NCBI GenBank assembly: GCA_964437335.1
Contig: CAYTGL010000014.1
Location: 1-64,000 of the forward strand
Reading direction: 5' to 3'
DNA length: 64,000 bases
Source: JAITWN01 sp964437335
GTDB lineage: Bacteria > Pseudomonadota > Gammaproteobacteria > SZUA-140
Under the pieces are notes generated by a model. The model made no database searches, had not been told where the DNA came from, and saw only the letters and a program-made list of their open reading frames with translations. Positions within the stretch are counted from its first letter, which is position 1. The number at the start of each line of letters is the position of its first letter. The position numbers and the translations under genes were made by a program. Positions 1-9,224 of the stretch are shown one piece after another.

Positions 1-284
1 CGGCCGGCCTCGACTATCCCGGCGTTGGTCCCGAGCACGCCTGGCTCAAGGACAGCGGCCGCGCGTACTACGTCGCGATCACCGATGATGAGGCGCTCGC
101 CGCTTTCCACAAGCTGACCCGGATTGAAGGCATCATCCCGGCGCTCGAATCCAGCCATGCGATCGCGTATGCGCTCAAACTCGCGTGCGAAATGGACCCG
201 GAACGTATCATCGTCGTCAACCTGTCCGGACGCGGCGACAAGGACATGCATACTGTGGCCACTCGCGACGGGATCAAGCTGTGA
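1..284 (+). CDS. trpB: Tryptophan synthase beta chain, C-terminal end (5' part outside window)
   Basis: The reading frame is open from the left edge and ends at TGA 282-284, giving about 93 residues. The fragment reads through GLDYPGVGPEHAWL, ALESSHAIAYAL and VVNLSGRGDKDM, which are hallmark C-terminal segments of the PLP-dependent beta subunit that condenses indole with serine. GRGDKD is part of the conserved C-terminal end of the family. The stop overlaps the GTG start of trpA (GTGA), as expected for translational coupling of the alpha and beta subunits. The upstream part, including the PLP lysine, lies outside the window. Confidence 0.96.
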   Translation, partial: AGLDYPGVGPEHAWLKDSGRAYYVAITDDEALAAFHKLTRIEGIIPALESSHAIAYALKLACEMDPERIIVVNLSGRGDKDMHTVATRDGIKL

Positions 285-1102
285 GCCGTATAGAATCCTG
301 TTTCAGGCGCCTGAAGGCGATGCGCAGGAAGGCGCTGGTGTCCTATATCACCGCGGGCGACCCGGATCCCCGCGTCACCGTTCCGCTGATGCAGGCGATG
401 GCCGCCGCCGGCGCCGATATCATAGAACTCGGCGTACCGTTCTCCGATCCGATGGCCGATGGCCCGGTGATCCAGCGCGCCAGCGAGCGCGCGCTGCGTC
501 ATCATGTCAGCCTGCGCGATGTGCTCGGCATCGTTTCCCGCTTTCGCAAGCACGATGCGGAAACGCCAGTAGTGTTGATGGGTTATCTGAATCCGGTCGA
601 GGTCATGGGCTACGTCGAATTCTCCACGGCCGCCGCTCGCGCCGGCGTCGATGGCGTCCTGACCGTTGATATGCCGCCGGAAGAAGCCGGCGAGTTGACC
701 GGCGCCCTGGAACAGGCGGGCCTGGATCCGATTTTTCTCGCCGCCCCGACGACGACCCCGGCACGCATGGACCGGATATGTGCGGCCGGACGGGGTTTCA
801 TCTATTATGTGTCCTTGAAGGGCGTGACCGGCGCGGCGAATCTCGATATTGATTCGGTCCGGGAACGGATAAGCGAGTTGCGCCGTCATACCGGATTGCC
901 GGTCGGCGTCGGCTTTGGCATCCAGGATGCTGCGAGCGCCGCGCGCGTTGCGGCCGTCGCCGATGCCGTAGTCGTCGGCAGCGCGCTCGTCAGTTTGATC
1001 GCGGAATACGCCGATGCCGATCAGGCGACCCTGATCTCAAAGGTCTCGGCCCGGTTGCGCGGGATGCGCGCGGCAATCGATGCGATCCAGGTTGCGACCT
1101 GA
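281..1102 (+). CDS. trpA: Tryptophan synthase alpha chain
   Basis: The 273-residue product, usual length for the family, cleaves indole-3-glycerol phosphate to indole and glyceraldehyde 3-phosphate and channels indole to TrpB. I chose GTG 281 because it overlaps the trpB stop by four bases and gives the normal N-terminus (SRIESCFRRLKA). A longer in-frame start at 185 would lie inside trpB. With this start, the catalytic Glu and Asp fall at residues 49 and 60 in ADIIELGVPFSDPMADGP, exactly as in the enterobacterial enzyme. GFGIQDA and VVGSALV form the phosphate-binding end of the TIM barrel. Confidence 0.97.
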   Translation: MSRIESCFRRLKAMRRKALVSYITAGDPDPRVTVPLMQAMAAAGADIIELGVPFSDPMADGPVIQRASERALRHHVSLRDVLGIVSRFRKHDAETPVVLMGYLNPVEVMGYVEFSTAAARAGVDGVLTVDMPPEEAGELTGALEQAGLDPIFLAAPTTTPARMDRICAAGRGFIYYVSLKGVTGAANLDIDSVRERISELRRHTGLPVGVGFGIQDAASAARVAAVADAVVVGSALVSLIAEYADADQATLISKVSARLRGMRAAIDAIQVAT

Positions 1103-1150
1103 ATATGAACAGGGGCTTGCCCCGCGGCGCATAACAATTCTTGATATGAC

Positions 1151-2017
1151 ATGAACTGGTTCGAAAAACTGTTGCCATCGAAGATTCGCACCGAAGGCGG
1201 GCGCAAGAAGTCCATTCCGGAAGGCCTGTGGACCAAGTGCAGCGCCTGCCAGCAGATCCTCTATCGCGCGGAGCTCGAGCGCAATTTTCATGTCTGCCCG
1301 AAATGCGGTTATCACCAGCGCATCGGCGCGCGCCTGCGTCTCGGGATGTTCCTGGACCCTGGCGACCGGACCGAGATCGGCGCCGAGATCGAACCGACCG
1401 ATTTCCTGAAATTCAGGGATTCCAAGAAATATCGTGACCGCCTTACCCAGGCGCAAAAGGCGACAGGGGAAAAGGATGCGCTGATCGTCTTCAGCGGCAA
1501 ACTGAAAGGCATGCCGATCGTCGCCGCGGCCTTCGAATTCGGCTTCATGGGCGGGTCGATGGGCTCGGTCGTCGGCGAACGCTTCGTGCGCGCGGTCAAC
1601 AAGTCGCTCGAAGACGGCATTCCGCTGATCTGCTTTTCCGCGAGCGGCGGCGCGCGGATGCAGGAGGCCCTGGTTTCACTGCTCCAGATGTCCAAGACCA
1701 GCGCAGCGCTCGCAAAACTCAATGATGCCGGCATCCCGTATATCTCGGTTATGACCGACCCGACGATGGGCGGGGTTTCGGCGAGTATCGCGATGCTCGG
1801 CGATATCAATGCCGCCGAGCCGAATGCGCTTATCGGTTTTGCCGGCCCGCGCGTCATCGAGCAAACCGTGCGCGAAAAATTGCCCGAAGGTTTCCAGCGA
1901 AGTGAATTCCTCGTCGAGCATGGCGCGATCGACACCATCATCGACCGTCGCAACATGCGCGACAAGATTCATAGCCTGCTGACGATGCTGACCAACGCGT
2001 CCGCCGCCGCGGACTGA
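1151..2017 (+). CDS. accD: Acetyl-CoA carboxylase carboxyltransferase subunit beta
   Basis: The 288-residue protein is the beta half of the carboxyltransferase that moves CO2 from biotin to acetyl-CoA to make malonyl-CoA for fatty acid synthesis. The N-terminus carries the AccD zinc ribbon with Cys at 30, 33, 49 and 52 (CSAC...CPKC). The crotonase-type fold follows, with the glycine-rich ASGGARMQEALVSLLQM and DPTMGGVSAS segments. It sits 48 bp after trpA and just before folC, the usual gammaproteobacterial order. A short GC-rich inverted repeat (GGGGC/GCCCC near 1113-1124) lies in the trpA-accD gap and may act as a weak terminator or leader hairpin. Confidence 0.97.
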   Translation: MNWFEKLLPSKIRTEGGRKKSIPEGLWTKCSACQQILYRAELERNFHVCPKCGYHQRIGARLRLGMFLDPGDRTEIGAEIEPTDFLKFRDSKKYRDRLTQAQKATGEKDALIVFSGKLKGMPIVAAAFEFGFMGGSMGSVVGERFVRAVNKSLEDGIPLICFSASGGARMQEALVSLLQMSKTSAALAKLNDAGIPYISVMTDPTMGGVSASIAMLGDINAAEPNALIGFAGPRVIEQTVREKLPEGFQRSEFLVEHGAIDTIIDRRNMRDKIHSLLTMLTNASAAAD

Positions 2018-2048
2018 CGCGATCGCTGCTGACCCCCCCTGCTCGGCG

Positions 2049-3353
2049 ATGCGACACGAAACCCTGGCCGCGTGGCTGGCCTGGCTGGAGGAACTGCACC
2101 CAAGCGCGATCGACCTCGGGCTCGACCGCATCGGCGCGGTCGCTGCCCGCATGGGCGTCGCGCGCCTGCGCTGCCCCGTCATCACCATTGCCGGCACCAA
2201 TGGCAAAGGTTCGTGCGTCGCGATGCTCGAAACGCTGCTGTCTGCCGGCGGCCACCGGGTCGCCAGCTATACCTCTCCTCACCTGCTGCGTTACAACGAA
2301 CGGGTACGCATCGCCGGGCGCGAAGCCGGTGATGACGAATTGTGCGCCGCGTTCGATCGCGTCGATCGCGCCCGCGACGACGTCAGCCTGACCTATTTCG
2401 AATTCGGCACCCTGGCCGCGCTCGATCTTTTCGCGCGGGCGAGGCCCGATGTCGTGGTCCTCGAAGTCGGCCTCGGCGGCCGCCTCGATGCCGTCAATAT
2501 CGTCGATGGCGACATTGCGCTGGTTACCGCGATCGGCCTGGATCACGTTGAATGGCTCGGGCATGACCGTGACGCGATCGGCGCGGAAAAGGCGGGCATA
2601 TTCCGCGCCGGCAGGCCCGCGATCTGCGTCGATCCGGCGCCGCCCGGCGGATTGATCCGCGTCGCCGCCGACCGTGATGCCCGCCTTTACTGCATCGGCC
2701 GGGAGTTCGGAATCGGGTTTGACGATGCGCGTGGCCGGGAGGGCCGGTCGTGCTGGTCATGGTGGGGGCCGGAGCGCCGGATCGATGATTTACCGGCCCC
2801 GGGCCTGACGGGCGCATTCCAGTTTTACAATGCCGCCGGAGTGCTGATGGCGCTGAGCCTGTTGCCGGCATCGCTCGCGGTCGCGGACGGTGCCCTGCGG
2901 GCAGGCCTGGCGCAGGTCCGGCTGTCCGGCCGGTTTCAGCGCCTGCCGGGGCCCGTGACGCGGATTCTGGATGTTGCGCACAATGCCGACGGCGCGCGCG
3001 CGCTTGCTGCGAATCTGGCCGCGATACCGATCGACGGCGCGACCCGCGTGGTTACCGCGATGCTGGGCGACAAGGATATTGACGGTATGATATCGTCGGT
3101 GTCCGATGTCGTCGACGAGTGGCATGTCGCAACGCTGCCGGTCGGCCGGGCCGCGCCCGCGGAGCGGCTGCGGAGGGCCGTTGCTGCGCTGGGGCCTGCG
3201 ATTCCAACCGTTGTCTACGCCGACGTCGCGTCCGCGTATCGCGGGGCGTTGTCAAAATCACATCCTGGTGATCGCATCGTGGTATTCGGATCCTTTTATA
3301 CGGTCGGCGAGGTCATGCGGCTTGAGCAGGCCGGCCTTGCGGCACTCGCCTGA
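2049..3353 (+). CDS. folC: Bifunctional dihydrofolate synthase / folylpolyglutamate synthase
   Basis: This 434-residue Mur-ligase family enzyme adds glutamate to dihydropteroate and then extends folate polyglutamate tails, using ATP. The P-loop is TIAGTNGKGSCVAML near residues 47-61. SYTSPHLLRYNERVRI is the folate/omega-loop signature, and EVGLGGRLDAVN is the conserved metal and ATP segment. DVAHNADGA in the C-terminal domain is the conserved glutamate-ligase motif. It lies 31 bp after accD and 18 bp before the dedD-like gene, so it is almost certainly cotranscribed. Confidence 0.96.
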   Translation: MRHETLAAWLAWLEELHPSAIDLGLDRIGAVAARMGVARLRCPVITIAGTNGKGSCVAMLETLLSAGGHRVASYTSPHLLRYNERVRIAGREAGDDELCAAFDRVDRARDDVSLTYFEFGTLAALDLFARARPDVVVLEVGLGGRLDAVNIVDGDIALVTAIGLDHVEWLGHDRDAIGAEKAGIFRAGRPAICVDPAPPGGLIRVAADRDARLYCIGREFGIGFDDARGREGRSCWSWWGPERRIDDLPAPGLTGAFQFYNAAGVLMALSLLPASLAVADGALRAGLAQVRLSGRFQRLPGPVTRILDVAHNADGARALAANLAAIPIDGATRVVTAMLGDKDIDGMISSVSDVVDEWHVATLPVGRAAPAERLRRAVAALGPAIPTVVYADVASAYRGALSKSHPGDRIVVFGSFYTVGEVMRLEQAGLAALA

Positions 3354-3371
3354 GCACGAAAAGGCCCTGTC

Positions 3372-3950
3372 ATGACCGAAGCGGCCGGAACGGCGGAACG
3401 CAGACAGCGCATCTGGCACCGCATGGTGGGCGCGGCAGTACTCGCGGCGCTCGTGGCGATCCTCGTGCCGTTCCTGCTCGATATTCGCGACAATGACGGC
3501 ACCGTGATCACGCACAGCAATATCCCCGAGCGGCCGCCGGGATTCCGGGTAGAGGAAATATCGCTGGTCCCGGAGCCCGCCCATAGGCCCGCCGGGATGT
3601 CCGGGGCCGCGCCTGAATCAGCGTCGCCTGCAACGACGGGTTCCGGTACTCCAGCTGTCGCAGCGGAGGCGAACGGCGGGTTGCCACCGGCGGCGGCCCC
3701 TCGAGGACCGCTGCCGCAGGCATTTGCGGTGCAGATAGGCAGCTTTTCCAGCGATGAAAACGCGACGGTGCTGCGCGATCGCCTGCGTGGCGCGGGATAC
3801 AGCGCTTTTCTTGACCGCGTCATGGTCGACGGCCGAACCGCGATCCGGGTGCTGGTCGGTCCCGATGCCCGGCGCGAGCACAGTGAAGCCCTGCGCGACC
3901 GCCTCGATAGCGAAATGAAGCTCAAGGGCGTGGTGATCGGCTATGAATAG
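3372..3950 (+). CDS. dedD: DedD-like SPOR-domain cell-division protein
   Basis: The 192-residue protein has a short cytoplasmic N-terminus and one membrane helix (about residues 19-36, VGAAVLAALVAILVPFLL). A Pro/Ala-rich linker of about 70 residues follows, then a C-terminal SPOR domain starting at FAVQIGSFSSDENATVL. SPOR domains bind denuded peptidoglycan at the septum. The layout and the position between folC and cvpA match DedD of other Gammaproteobacteria. The linker is poorly conserved, so the assignment rests on architecture and context. Confidence 0.88.
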   Translation: MTEAAGTAERRQRIWHRMVGAAVLAALVAILVPFLLDIRDNDGTVITHSNIPERPPGFRVEEISLVPEPAHRPAGMSGAAPESASPATTGSGTPAVAAEANGGLPPAAAPRGPLPQAFAVQIGSFSSDENATVLRDRLRGAGYSAFLDRVMVDGRTAIRVLVGPDARREHSEALRDRLDSEMKLKGVVIGYE

Positions 3951-4003
3951 CCGGGCCACGGACGCCGGACGACAGGAATGGTAAAATACGGGGTCTGGCG
4001 CGC

Positions 4004-4507
4004 GTGACCTGGCTCGATTTCGTGATCATTGCGCTGATTGTCCTGTCGGCGGTCTTCGGCGTGTTTCGCGGCTTCGTCAGGGAAGCGTTGTCTTTGATCA
4101 TATGGGTGCTGTCGTTCTGGCTGGCCTCGCGCTACGCCCGGGATGCGGCAGTCTACCTGGAGGCGTGGATCCCGTACCAGGATGCACGGCTGGTGGCGGC
4201 CTTCGTGGCCTTGTTCTTCGCCGTGCTGGTCGTCGGCATGATAATCAGCCGGCTGGTGGTCAGTCTGGTAAGGGCCAGCGGCATCAGCGGCGACCGCAGC
4301 CTCGGCGCGGTCTTCGGCCTGCTGCGCGGTATCGTGATCGTCGCGATCCTGGTCATGGTGACCGCGATCACGCCGCTGGCGGATGAAGAGGCATGGCGGC
4401 AGTCGATGCTGACCGGCTATTTCGAGACGCTCGCGGCCTGGTCGCTCGACGCGCTGAAGAGCGGACTCGGCGAAAACGGCCTTCTGCCAGAGCCGGGACG
4501 GAACTGA
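4004..4507 (+). CDS. cvpA: CvpA family membrane protein
   Basis: The 167-residue integral membrane protein has about four hydrophobic helices. WLDFVIIALIVLSAVFGVFRG at the N-terminus carries the family's signature opening, and a second conserved region reads FVALFFAVLVVGMIIS. CvpA was first named for colicin V production and has been linked to envelope stress and cell division; its molecular activity is not firmly known. The start is GTG 4004. It lies between dedD and purF, 22 bp upstream of purF, as in other Gammaproteobacteria. Confidence 0.93.
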   Translation: MTWLDFVIIALIVLSAVFGVFRGFVREALSLIIWVLSFWLASRYARDAAVYLEAWIPYQDARLVAAFVALFFAVLVVGMIISRLVVSLVRASGISGDRSLGAVFGLLRGIVIVAILVMVTAITPLADEEAWRQSMLTGYFETLAAWSLDALKSGLGENGLLPEPGRN

Positions 4508-4529
4508 CTTTTCTGATGAGGACGGATGA

Positions 4530-6038
4530 ATGTGCGGAATCACAGGCGCGGTCTGCCGTGGCAATGCCAACCAGTCGCTGTATGACGCCCTGACGGTGCT
4601 GCAGCATCGAGGTCAGGATGCGGCCGGCATCATGACCGCCGAAGGCAACCGGCTGTATCTGCGCAAGGACAACGGGCTGGTCCGCGACGTGTTCGACACC
4701 ACCCACATGTTGAACCTGCAGGGTAATTACGGCATCGGGCATGTCCGCTATCCGACCGCCGGCTGTGAATCCTCGTCAGAGGCCCAGCCGTTCTATGTCA
4801 ACTCTCCCTACGGCATCGCGCTTGCGCACAATGGCAACCTGACCAATGCGGAGAAGCTCAAGGATGACCTGTTCCGCGAGGACAAGCGCCATATCAATAC
4901 CGACTCCGATTCCGAGGTCCTGCTCAACGTCTTTGCCCATGAATTGCAGAAGAGCGGCAAGCTGCACATCGACGAGAAAGATATCTTTGATGCCGTAGCG
5001 GGGGTGCACCGCCGCTGCCGCGGCGGATATGCCGCGGTCGCGATGATCACCGGCTACGGCATCATCGGTTTTCGCGACCCCAACGGCATACGCCCGATCG
5101 TGTTCGGCAAGCGCGAGACCGCGCAGGGCGTGGAATACATGATTGCATCCGAGAGCGTCGCGCTCGACGTGCTGGACTTCAAACTGGTGCGCGACATTGC
5201 GCCCGGCGAGGCGATCTTCATCACGATCGACGGGACGCTGCACAGTCGCCAGTGCGCGGACAATCCGGTACTGACGCCGTGCATCTTCGAATACGTCTAC
5301 CTCGCCCGTCCCGATTCGGTCATCGACGATATCTATGTCTACAAGGCGAGGCTGCGCATGGGCGAGCGGCTCGCCGGGAAGATCCGGCGCGAGTTCCCGG
5401 ATCACGACATCGACGTCGTGATCCCGATTCCGGACACCAGCCGCACCGCGGCGCTCGCGCTCGCGAACGACCTCGGCGTCAATTATCGCGAGGGATTCAT
5501 CAAGAACCGCTACATCGGCCGCACCTTCATCATGCCCGGTCAGCAGATGCGCAAGCGCTCGGTGCGCCAGAAGCTCAATGCGATCGATCTCGAGTTTCGC
5601 GGCAAGAGCGTCCTGCTGGTCGACGACTCGATCGTACGCGGCACCACATCGCAGGAGATCATCCGCATGGCCCGTGACGCTGGCGCGCGCAAGGTCTATT
5701 TCGCGTCCGCGGCGCCGCCGGTGCGTTATCCCAACGTCTACGGCATCGACATGCCGGCCGCGAGCGAGCTGATAGCTCACAATCGCAGCGTCGACGAAGT
5801 CGCGCAGTTGATCGGCGCCGACCGCATGATCTACCAGGATCTTGATGACCTGATAAAGGCCGTCGGCAAGGGCAACAAGGGCATCAAGCGCTTCGATACC
5901 TCGTGTTTCAGCGGGGAATACGTCACCGGAGACGTGACGCGCGAATATCTGGACTCGCTCGAAAGCCTGCGCAACGATGCAAGCCGGGCCCATCGCGCCA
6001 GCAGTGGACAACGCGGCGGCAGCGTCATTGCCCTGTAG
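4530..6038 (+). CDS. purF: Amidophosphoribosyltransferase
   Basis: The 502-residue enzyme catalyses the first committed step of purine synthesis: PRPP plus glutamine gives phosphoribosylamine. The nucleophilic Cys follows the initiator Met directly (MCGITGAV), so no propeptide needs removal. The N-terminal Ntn glutaminase domain has HVRYPTAG and AHNGNLTN. The C-terminal phosphoribosyltransferase domain carries the PRPP loop VLLVDDSIVRGTTSQ. RRGxxF-type [4Fe-4S] features of the Bacillus class are absent, which suggests the E. coli-like class. A GAGGACGG ribosome-binding site precedes the ATG. Confidence 0.97.
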   Translation: MCGITGAVCRGNANQSLYDALTVLQHRGQDAAGIMTAEGNRLYLRKDNGLVRDVFDTTHMLNLQGNYGIGHVRYPTAGCESSSEAQPFYVNSPYGIALAHNGNLTNAEKLKDDLFREDKRHINTDSDSEVLLNVFAHELQKSGKLHIDEKDIFDAVAGVHRRCRGGYAAVAMITGYGIIGFRDPNGIRPIVFGKRETAQGVEYMIASESVALDVLDFKLVRDIAPGEAIFITIDGTLHSRQCADNPVLTPCIFEYVYLARPDSVIDDIYVYKARLRMGERLAGKIRREFPDHDIDVVIPIPDTSRTAALALANDLGVNYREGFIKNRYIGRTFIMPGQQMRKRSVRQKLNAIDLEFRGKSVLLVDDSIVRGTTSQEIIRMARDAGARKVYFASAAPPVRYPNVYGIDMPAASELIAHNRSVDEVAQLIGADRMIYQDLDDLIKAVGKGNKGIKRFDTSCFSGEYVTGDVTREYLDSLESLRNDASRAHRASSGQRGGSVIAL

Positions 6039-6088
6039 CGCGCGTATCGGCGGCGCAACCGGCAGAGGAATTCCGATGGAGACGGCCG

Positions 6089-7294
6089 ATGGCGGATGAT
6101 TATTTTGACGACGAGGGCTTTGCGACCCGGGGTGTTCGGGCCGGACAGGTGCGTACGCCGCAGGGCGAGCAGTCGGAACCTATCTTCACGACCTCGAGTT
6201 TCGTGTTCGACAGCGCCGAGCAGGCAGCCGCGCGATTTTCGGGCGCGGAACCCGGCAATATCTATTCCCGCTTTACGAACCCGACGGTCAACGCCTTCGA
6301 ACGCCGTCTCGCCGCGCTGGAAGGCGGAGAGCGTTGCGTGGCAACCTCATCCGGGATGTCGGCGATCCTCGCGCTCGGTCTCGGCCTGCTCAAGGCCGGC
6401 GATCACGTGGTTTGCGCGCACGGGGTTTTCGGCAGCACCGCGCTCTTGTTCAACCAGTATTTCGGGCGTTTCGGCGTCGAGACCAGCTTTGTTCCACTGA
6501 CCGATCTCGCGGCATGGGAAGGGGCGCTGCGCCCGGCTACCCGGCTGCTGTTCGTCGAGACGCCGGCGAATCCGCTGGCAGAGGTCGCCGACATCGCCGC
6601 GCTGGCCCGGCTCGCCCACAGCCGCGGCTGCCTCCTTGTCGTCGACAATACAGTCTGCACCGCGGCCCTGCAGCGTCCGCTGGCGCTCGGCGCCGACCTT
6701 GTCGTGCTGTCGGCGACAAAGTATCTGGACGGCCAGGGGCGCTGTGTCGGCGGCGCGGTGATCGGCACCGAGGCCCTGGTCGGCAAGGAGATTCAAGGCG
6801 TGTTGCGCACCGCGGGCCCCTGTCTGAGTCCGTTCAATGCCTGGGTGTTTCTGAAGGGTCTCGAGACCCTGAAGATCCGCATGCAGGCGCACAGCGCCTC
6901 CGCACGTTCGCTCGCCGGCTGGATCGCGGAACAAGCCGCGGTGCGCAGCGTTCACTATACCGGCCTGCCCGATCACCCCCAGCGTGAACTTATTCGGCGG
7001 CAGCAGACCGACGGCGGCGGGCTGCTGGCCTTCGAGCTGCGGGGCGGCCGGGACGATGCCTGGCGCTTCATCAATGCGATGCGATTGATCACGATCACCG
7101 CGAATCTCGGCGGTACCCGTTCGACGATCACGCATCCGGCGACGACGACGCATGGCCGCCTGACGCCGGAGGCGCGCGCGGCCGCCGGCATTCGCGAAGG
7201 ACTGGTGCGTGTATCCGTCGGCCTCGAGGATGTCGGCGACCTGAAAGAAGATCTGCAGCGGGGTTTCGCGGCGCTCGGGACGGCGCGGGGCTGA
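6089..7294 (+). CDS. metZ: O-succinylhomoserine sulfhydrylase (trans-sulfuration family)
   Basis: The 401-residue PLP enzyme of the Cys/Met metabolism family joins sulfide to an activated homoserine to give homocysteine. I chose ATG 6089; in-frame ATGs further upstream overlap purF. SGMSAILAL and the PLP Lys 211 in LSATKYLDGQGR are visible, and NLGGTRSTITHPATTTHG is the C-terminal substrate loop typical of the MetZ branch. Adjacency to purF is the same as in Pseudomonas. A cystathionine gamma-synthase role cannot be excluded from sequence alone. Confidence 0.88.
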   Translation: MADDYFDDEGFATRGVRAGQVRTPQGEQSEPIFTTSSFVFDSAEQAAARFSGAEPGNIYSRFTNPTVNAFERRLAALEGGERCVATSSGMSAILALGLGLLKAGDHVVCAHGVFGSTALLFNQYFGRFGVETSFVPLTDLAAWEGALRPATRLLFVETPANPLAEVADIAALARLAHSRGCLLVVDNTVCTAALQRPLALGADLVVLSATKYLDGQGRCVGGAVIGTEALVGKEIQGVLRTAGPCLSPFNAWVFLKGLETLKIRMQAHSASARSLAGWIAEQAAVRSVHYTGLPDHPQRELIRRQQTDGGGLLAFELRGGRDDAWRFINAMRLITITANLGGTRSTITHPATTTHGRLTPEARAAAGIREGLVRVSVGLEDVGDLKEDLQRGFAALGTARG

Positions 7295-7297
7295 GCG

Positions 7298-8587
7298 ATG
7301 CGGCCCGGCCCCGCGTCCCGCGGGCGGCGGTTGATGCAGCAGAAAAACCGCGGTGCCTTTCGCCGCGACCTGCTCGATATCTACCGGCACGCGCTGGCAG
7401 CCGTGTCGGGACAGCGGCGAGTCCGCGACTCCCTCATTCAAGATCCCGTTAAAGGTCCGGTTCGGCTGGTTGCGATCGGCAAGGCTGCCGGATCGATGGC
7501 GGAAGGCGCGCTGGAATCGCTCGGATCGGAAATCGATGCCGCGCTGATCATCACCAAATACGGCCATGCTTGCGGGCCTGATGCCTTGCCGGCGGTTCGC
7601 ATCGAATCCGCTCACCCTGTGCCCGATCACAACAGCCTGGCGGCCGGACAGACGCTGCTAGACTTTATCGAACGGACACCGTCAGCAGCGACACTGTTGT
7701 TTCTGGTTTCGGGCGGGGCCTCGGCGCTGGTCGAGATTCCGCGGCCGGGCATCGATCTCGGGGGCTTGCAGCGCGCCTACCACTGGCTGGTCGGCTCCGG
7801 ATTGCCGATCGCGGTGATCAACCGGGTTCGCACGCGCTTGTCCCGCATCAAGGGCGGTCAGCTGGCTGGATATCTCCGCGGGCGCAGGGCGCTCCAGCTG
7901 CTGATCTCGGATGTCCCGGGCGATGATCCGGCGACGATCGGCTCGGGGCTGCTATCGGTTGCCTCCGACGAGTCCATGCCTGTCCCGGATCAAGAATTGC
8001 CTGGCTGGTTGCAGGCGATGCTCGCGGTCATGGCGGGATCCCCGGCCGGACGGGATGCCCCGTCGATCGATACCCGTATCATCGCAACGTCACGGGATGC
8101 GTGTCGCGCCGCCGCCGCTCGGGCGCGTGCGCTCGGTTATCCGGCGCGCCTGCATGAATCACCGTTGAGCGGAGACGCGGCCGGGGCAGGCCAGGCCATC
8201 GCCGCCGCGTTGGCCGACGGTCCGCCGGGCATGTGGATACAGGGCGGAGAAACGGTCGTCCGCCTGCCGGACACCCCCGGTCGTGGCGGCCGCTGTCAGA
8301 GTCTTGCGCTTGCCGCTGCGATCGATATCGCCGGACACGAGGATCTGTACCTGCTCGCCGCCGGGACCGATGGCGGCGACGGACCCGGTTTGGCCGCCGG
8401 CGCGCTGGTCGACGGCGGCACGGTCACGCGGGGAGAACGCGCAGGCCTCGATGCCAGGCGTTGCCTGCTTCAGGCCGATGCGGGCAGTTTTCTTGATCTT
8501 GCCAGCGACCTGATATATACCGGGCCAGGGAGCACCAACGTGATGGATCTCGTCCTCGGGCTCAAGGCAGTTGCCGGGTCGGAGTGA
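7298..8587 (+). CDS. Glycerate 2-kinase, GckA/TtuD type (MOFRL family)
   Basis: The 429-residue protein belongs to the two-domain glycerate kinase family that phosphorylates D-glycerate. AIGKAAGSMAEGALE near the N-terminus, LFLVSGGASALVE and VRTRLSRIKGGQLA are conserved family blocks. The C-terminal MOFRL-type domain contains GRGGRCQSLALA, AAGTDGGDGPG and TGPGSTNVMDL. The gene starts four bases after the metZ stop. An alternative ATG at 7334 would remove an Arg-rich 12-residue leader and may be the true start. No other glyoxylate or tartrate genes are nearby, so its pathway here is unassigned. Confidence 0.85.
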   Translation: MRPGPASRGRRLMQQKNRGAFRRDLLDIYRHALAAVSGQRRVRDSLIQDPVKGPVRLVAIGKAAGSMAEGALESLGSEIDAALIITKYGHACGPDALPAVRIESAHPVPDHNSLAAGQTLLDFIERTPSAATLLFLVSGGASALVEIPRPGIDLGGLQRAYHWLVGSGLPIAVINRVRTRLSRIKGGQLAGYLRGRRALQLLISDVPGDDPATIGSGLLSVASDESMPVPDQELPGWLQAMLAVMAGSPAGRDAPSIDTRIIATSRDACRAAAARARALGYPARLHESPLSGDAAGAGQAIAAALADGPPGMWIQGGETVVRLPDTPGRGGRCQSLALAAAIDIAGHEDLYLLAAGTDGGDGPGLAAGALVDGGTVTRGERAGLDARRCLLQADAGSFLDLASDLIYTGPGSTNVMDLVLGLKAVAGSE

Positions 8588-8724
8588 GTCGACGGATGAC
8601 CACGCGTGCAGCAGCCATGGATTACAAAAATGGCGCGCCGGACAGATCAAGCCGGCCGCGGGAAGGTCCGATAACCCTGAATGTCATGTATCAGACAGCC
8701 AGTCGCTCGACAGCGGGGGAACGG

Positions 8725-9198
8725 ATGAATCCGGGGGGGCGGTTTTGCCGCCAGTTCGGTAGCAGGCTTCTGTTCGTCCTGTTATTGCTTTTGTGGACGC
8801 CCATGGCGGCCGCCGAATTCGATTTGTGTGTCATCGGCAACCCGGGCCTCAGCGTCTCGGCGCTGAGCGAGCAGACTGTCAGAGACCTCTATCTCGGTAA
8901 GTCCGTGCAGTTCAACAACGGGACGCGTGTCGAGATCATCGATCTGCCAGCCGGTCATCCTCTCAGAAACAACTTCTATATCAATGTAATAGGGAGGGAT
9001 CCCGGGCAGATGCGGGCCTACTGGGCCAAGCGCGTATTCACTGGCAAGGGTTCGCCGCCTGAAACCCGCCCCGACGAGCGGTCCGTTGTGCGCTGGGTCG
9101 CCGCGGGACCGGGACGCATCGCCTACGTCAGCGCGGACATGGTCGACGATACCGTCAAGGTGTTGTTGCGGAAGCAGGTTAACGGGCCAGCCCAATAA
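8725..9198 (+). CDS. Secreted PstS-like small substrate-binding protein
   Basis: The 157-residue product begins with an export signal (LLFVLLLLLWTPMAAA, likely cut after AAA near residue 31). A single PBP-like domain follows, reading LSEQTVRDLYLGKSVQFNNG and ending WVAAGPGRIAYVSADMV. These blocks resemble the phosphate-binding-protein-like family, but the protein is about half the size of PstS. I chose ATG 8725 because GGGGGA precedes it and the signal peptide follows. No pstCAB genes are near, so it is not part of a Pst transporter here. It is followed at 26 bp by an outer-membrane barrel gene, which suggests a periplasm-outer membrane pair. Confidence 0.72.
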   Translation: MNPGGRFCRQFGSRLLFVLLLLLWTPMAAAEFDLCVIGNPGLSVSALSEQTVRDLYLGKSVQFNNGTRVEIIDLPAGHPLRNNFYINVIGRDPGQMRAYWAKRVFTGKGSPPETRPDERSVVRWVAAGPGRIAYVSADMVDDTVKVLLRKQVNGPAQ

Positions 9199-9224
9199 AC
9201 AGACAGCGGTTGACGGGAGACATC

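Noticed and set aside
4776..6011. Long - strand frame of 411 codons across purF
   Set aside because: The + strand is an unmistakable PurF; the antisense product has no recognisable domain or ribosome-binding site.
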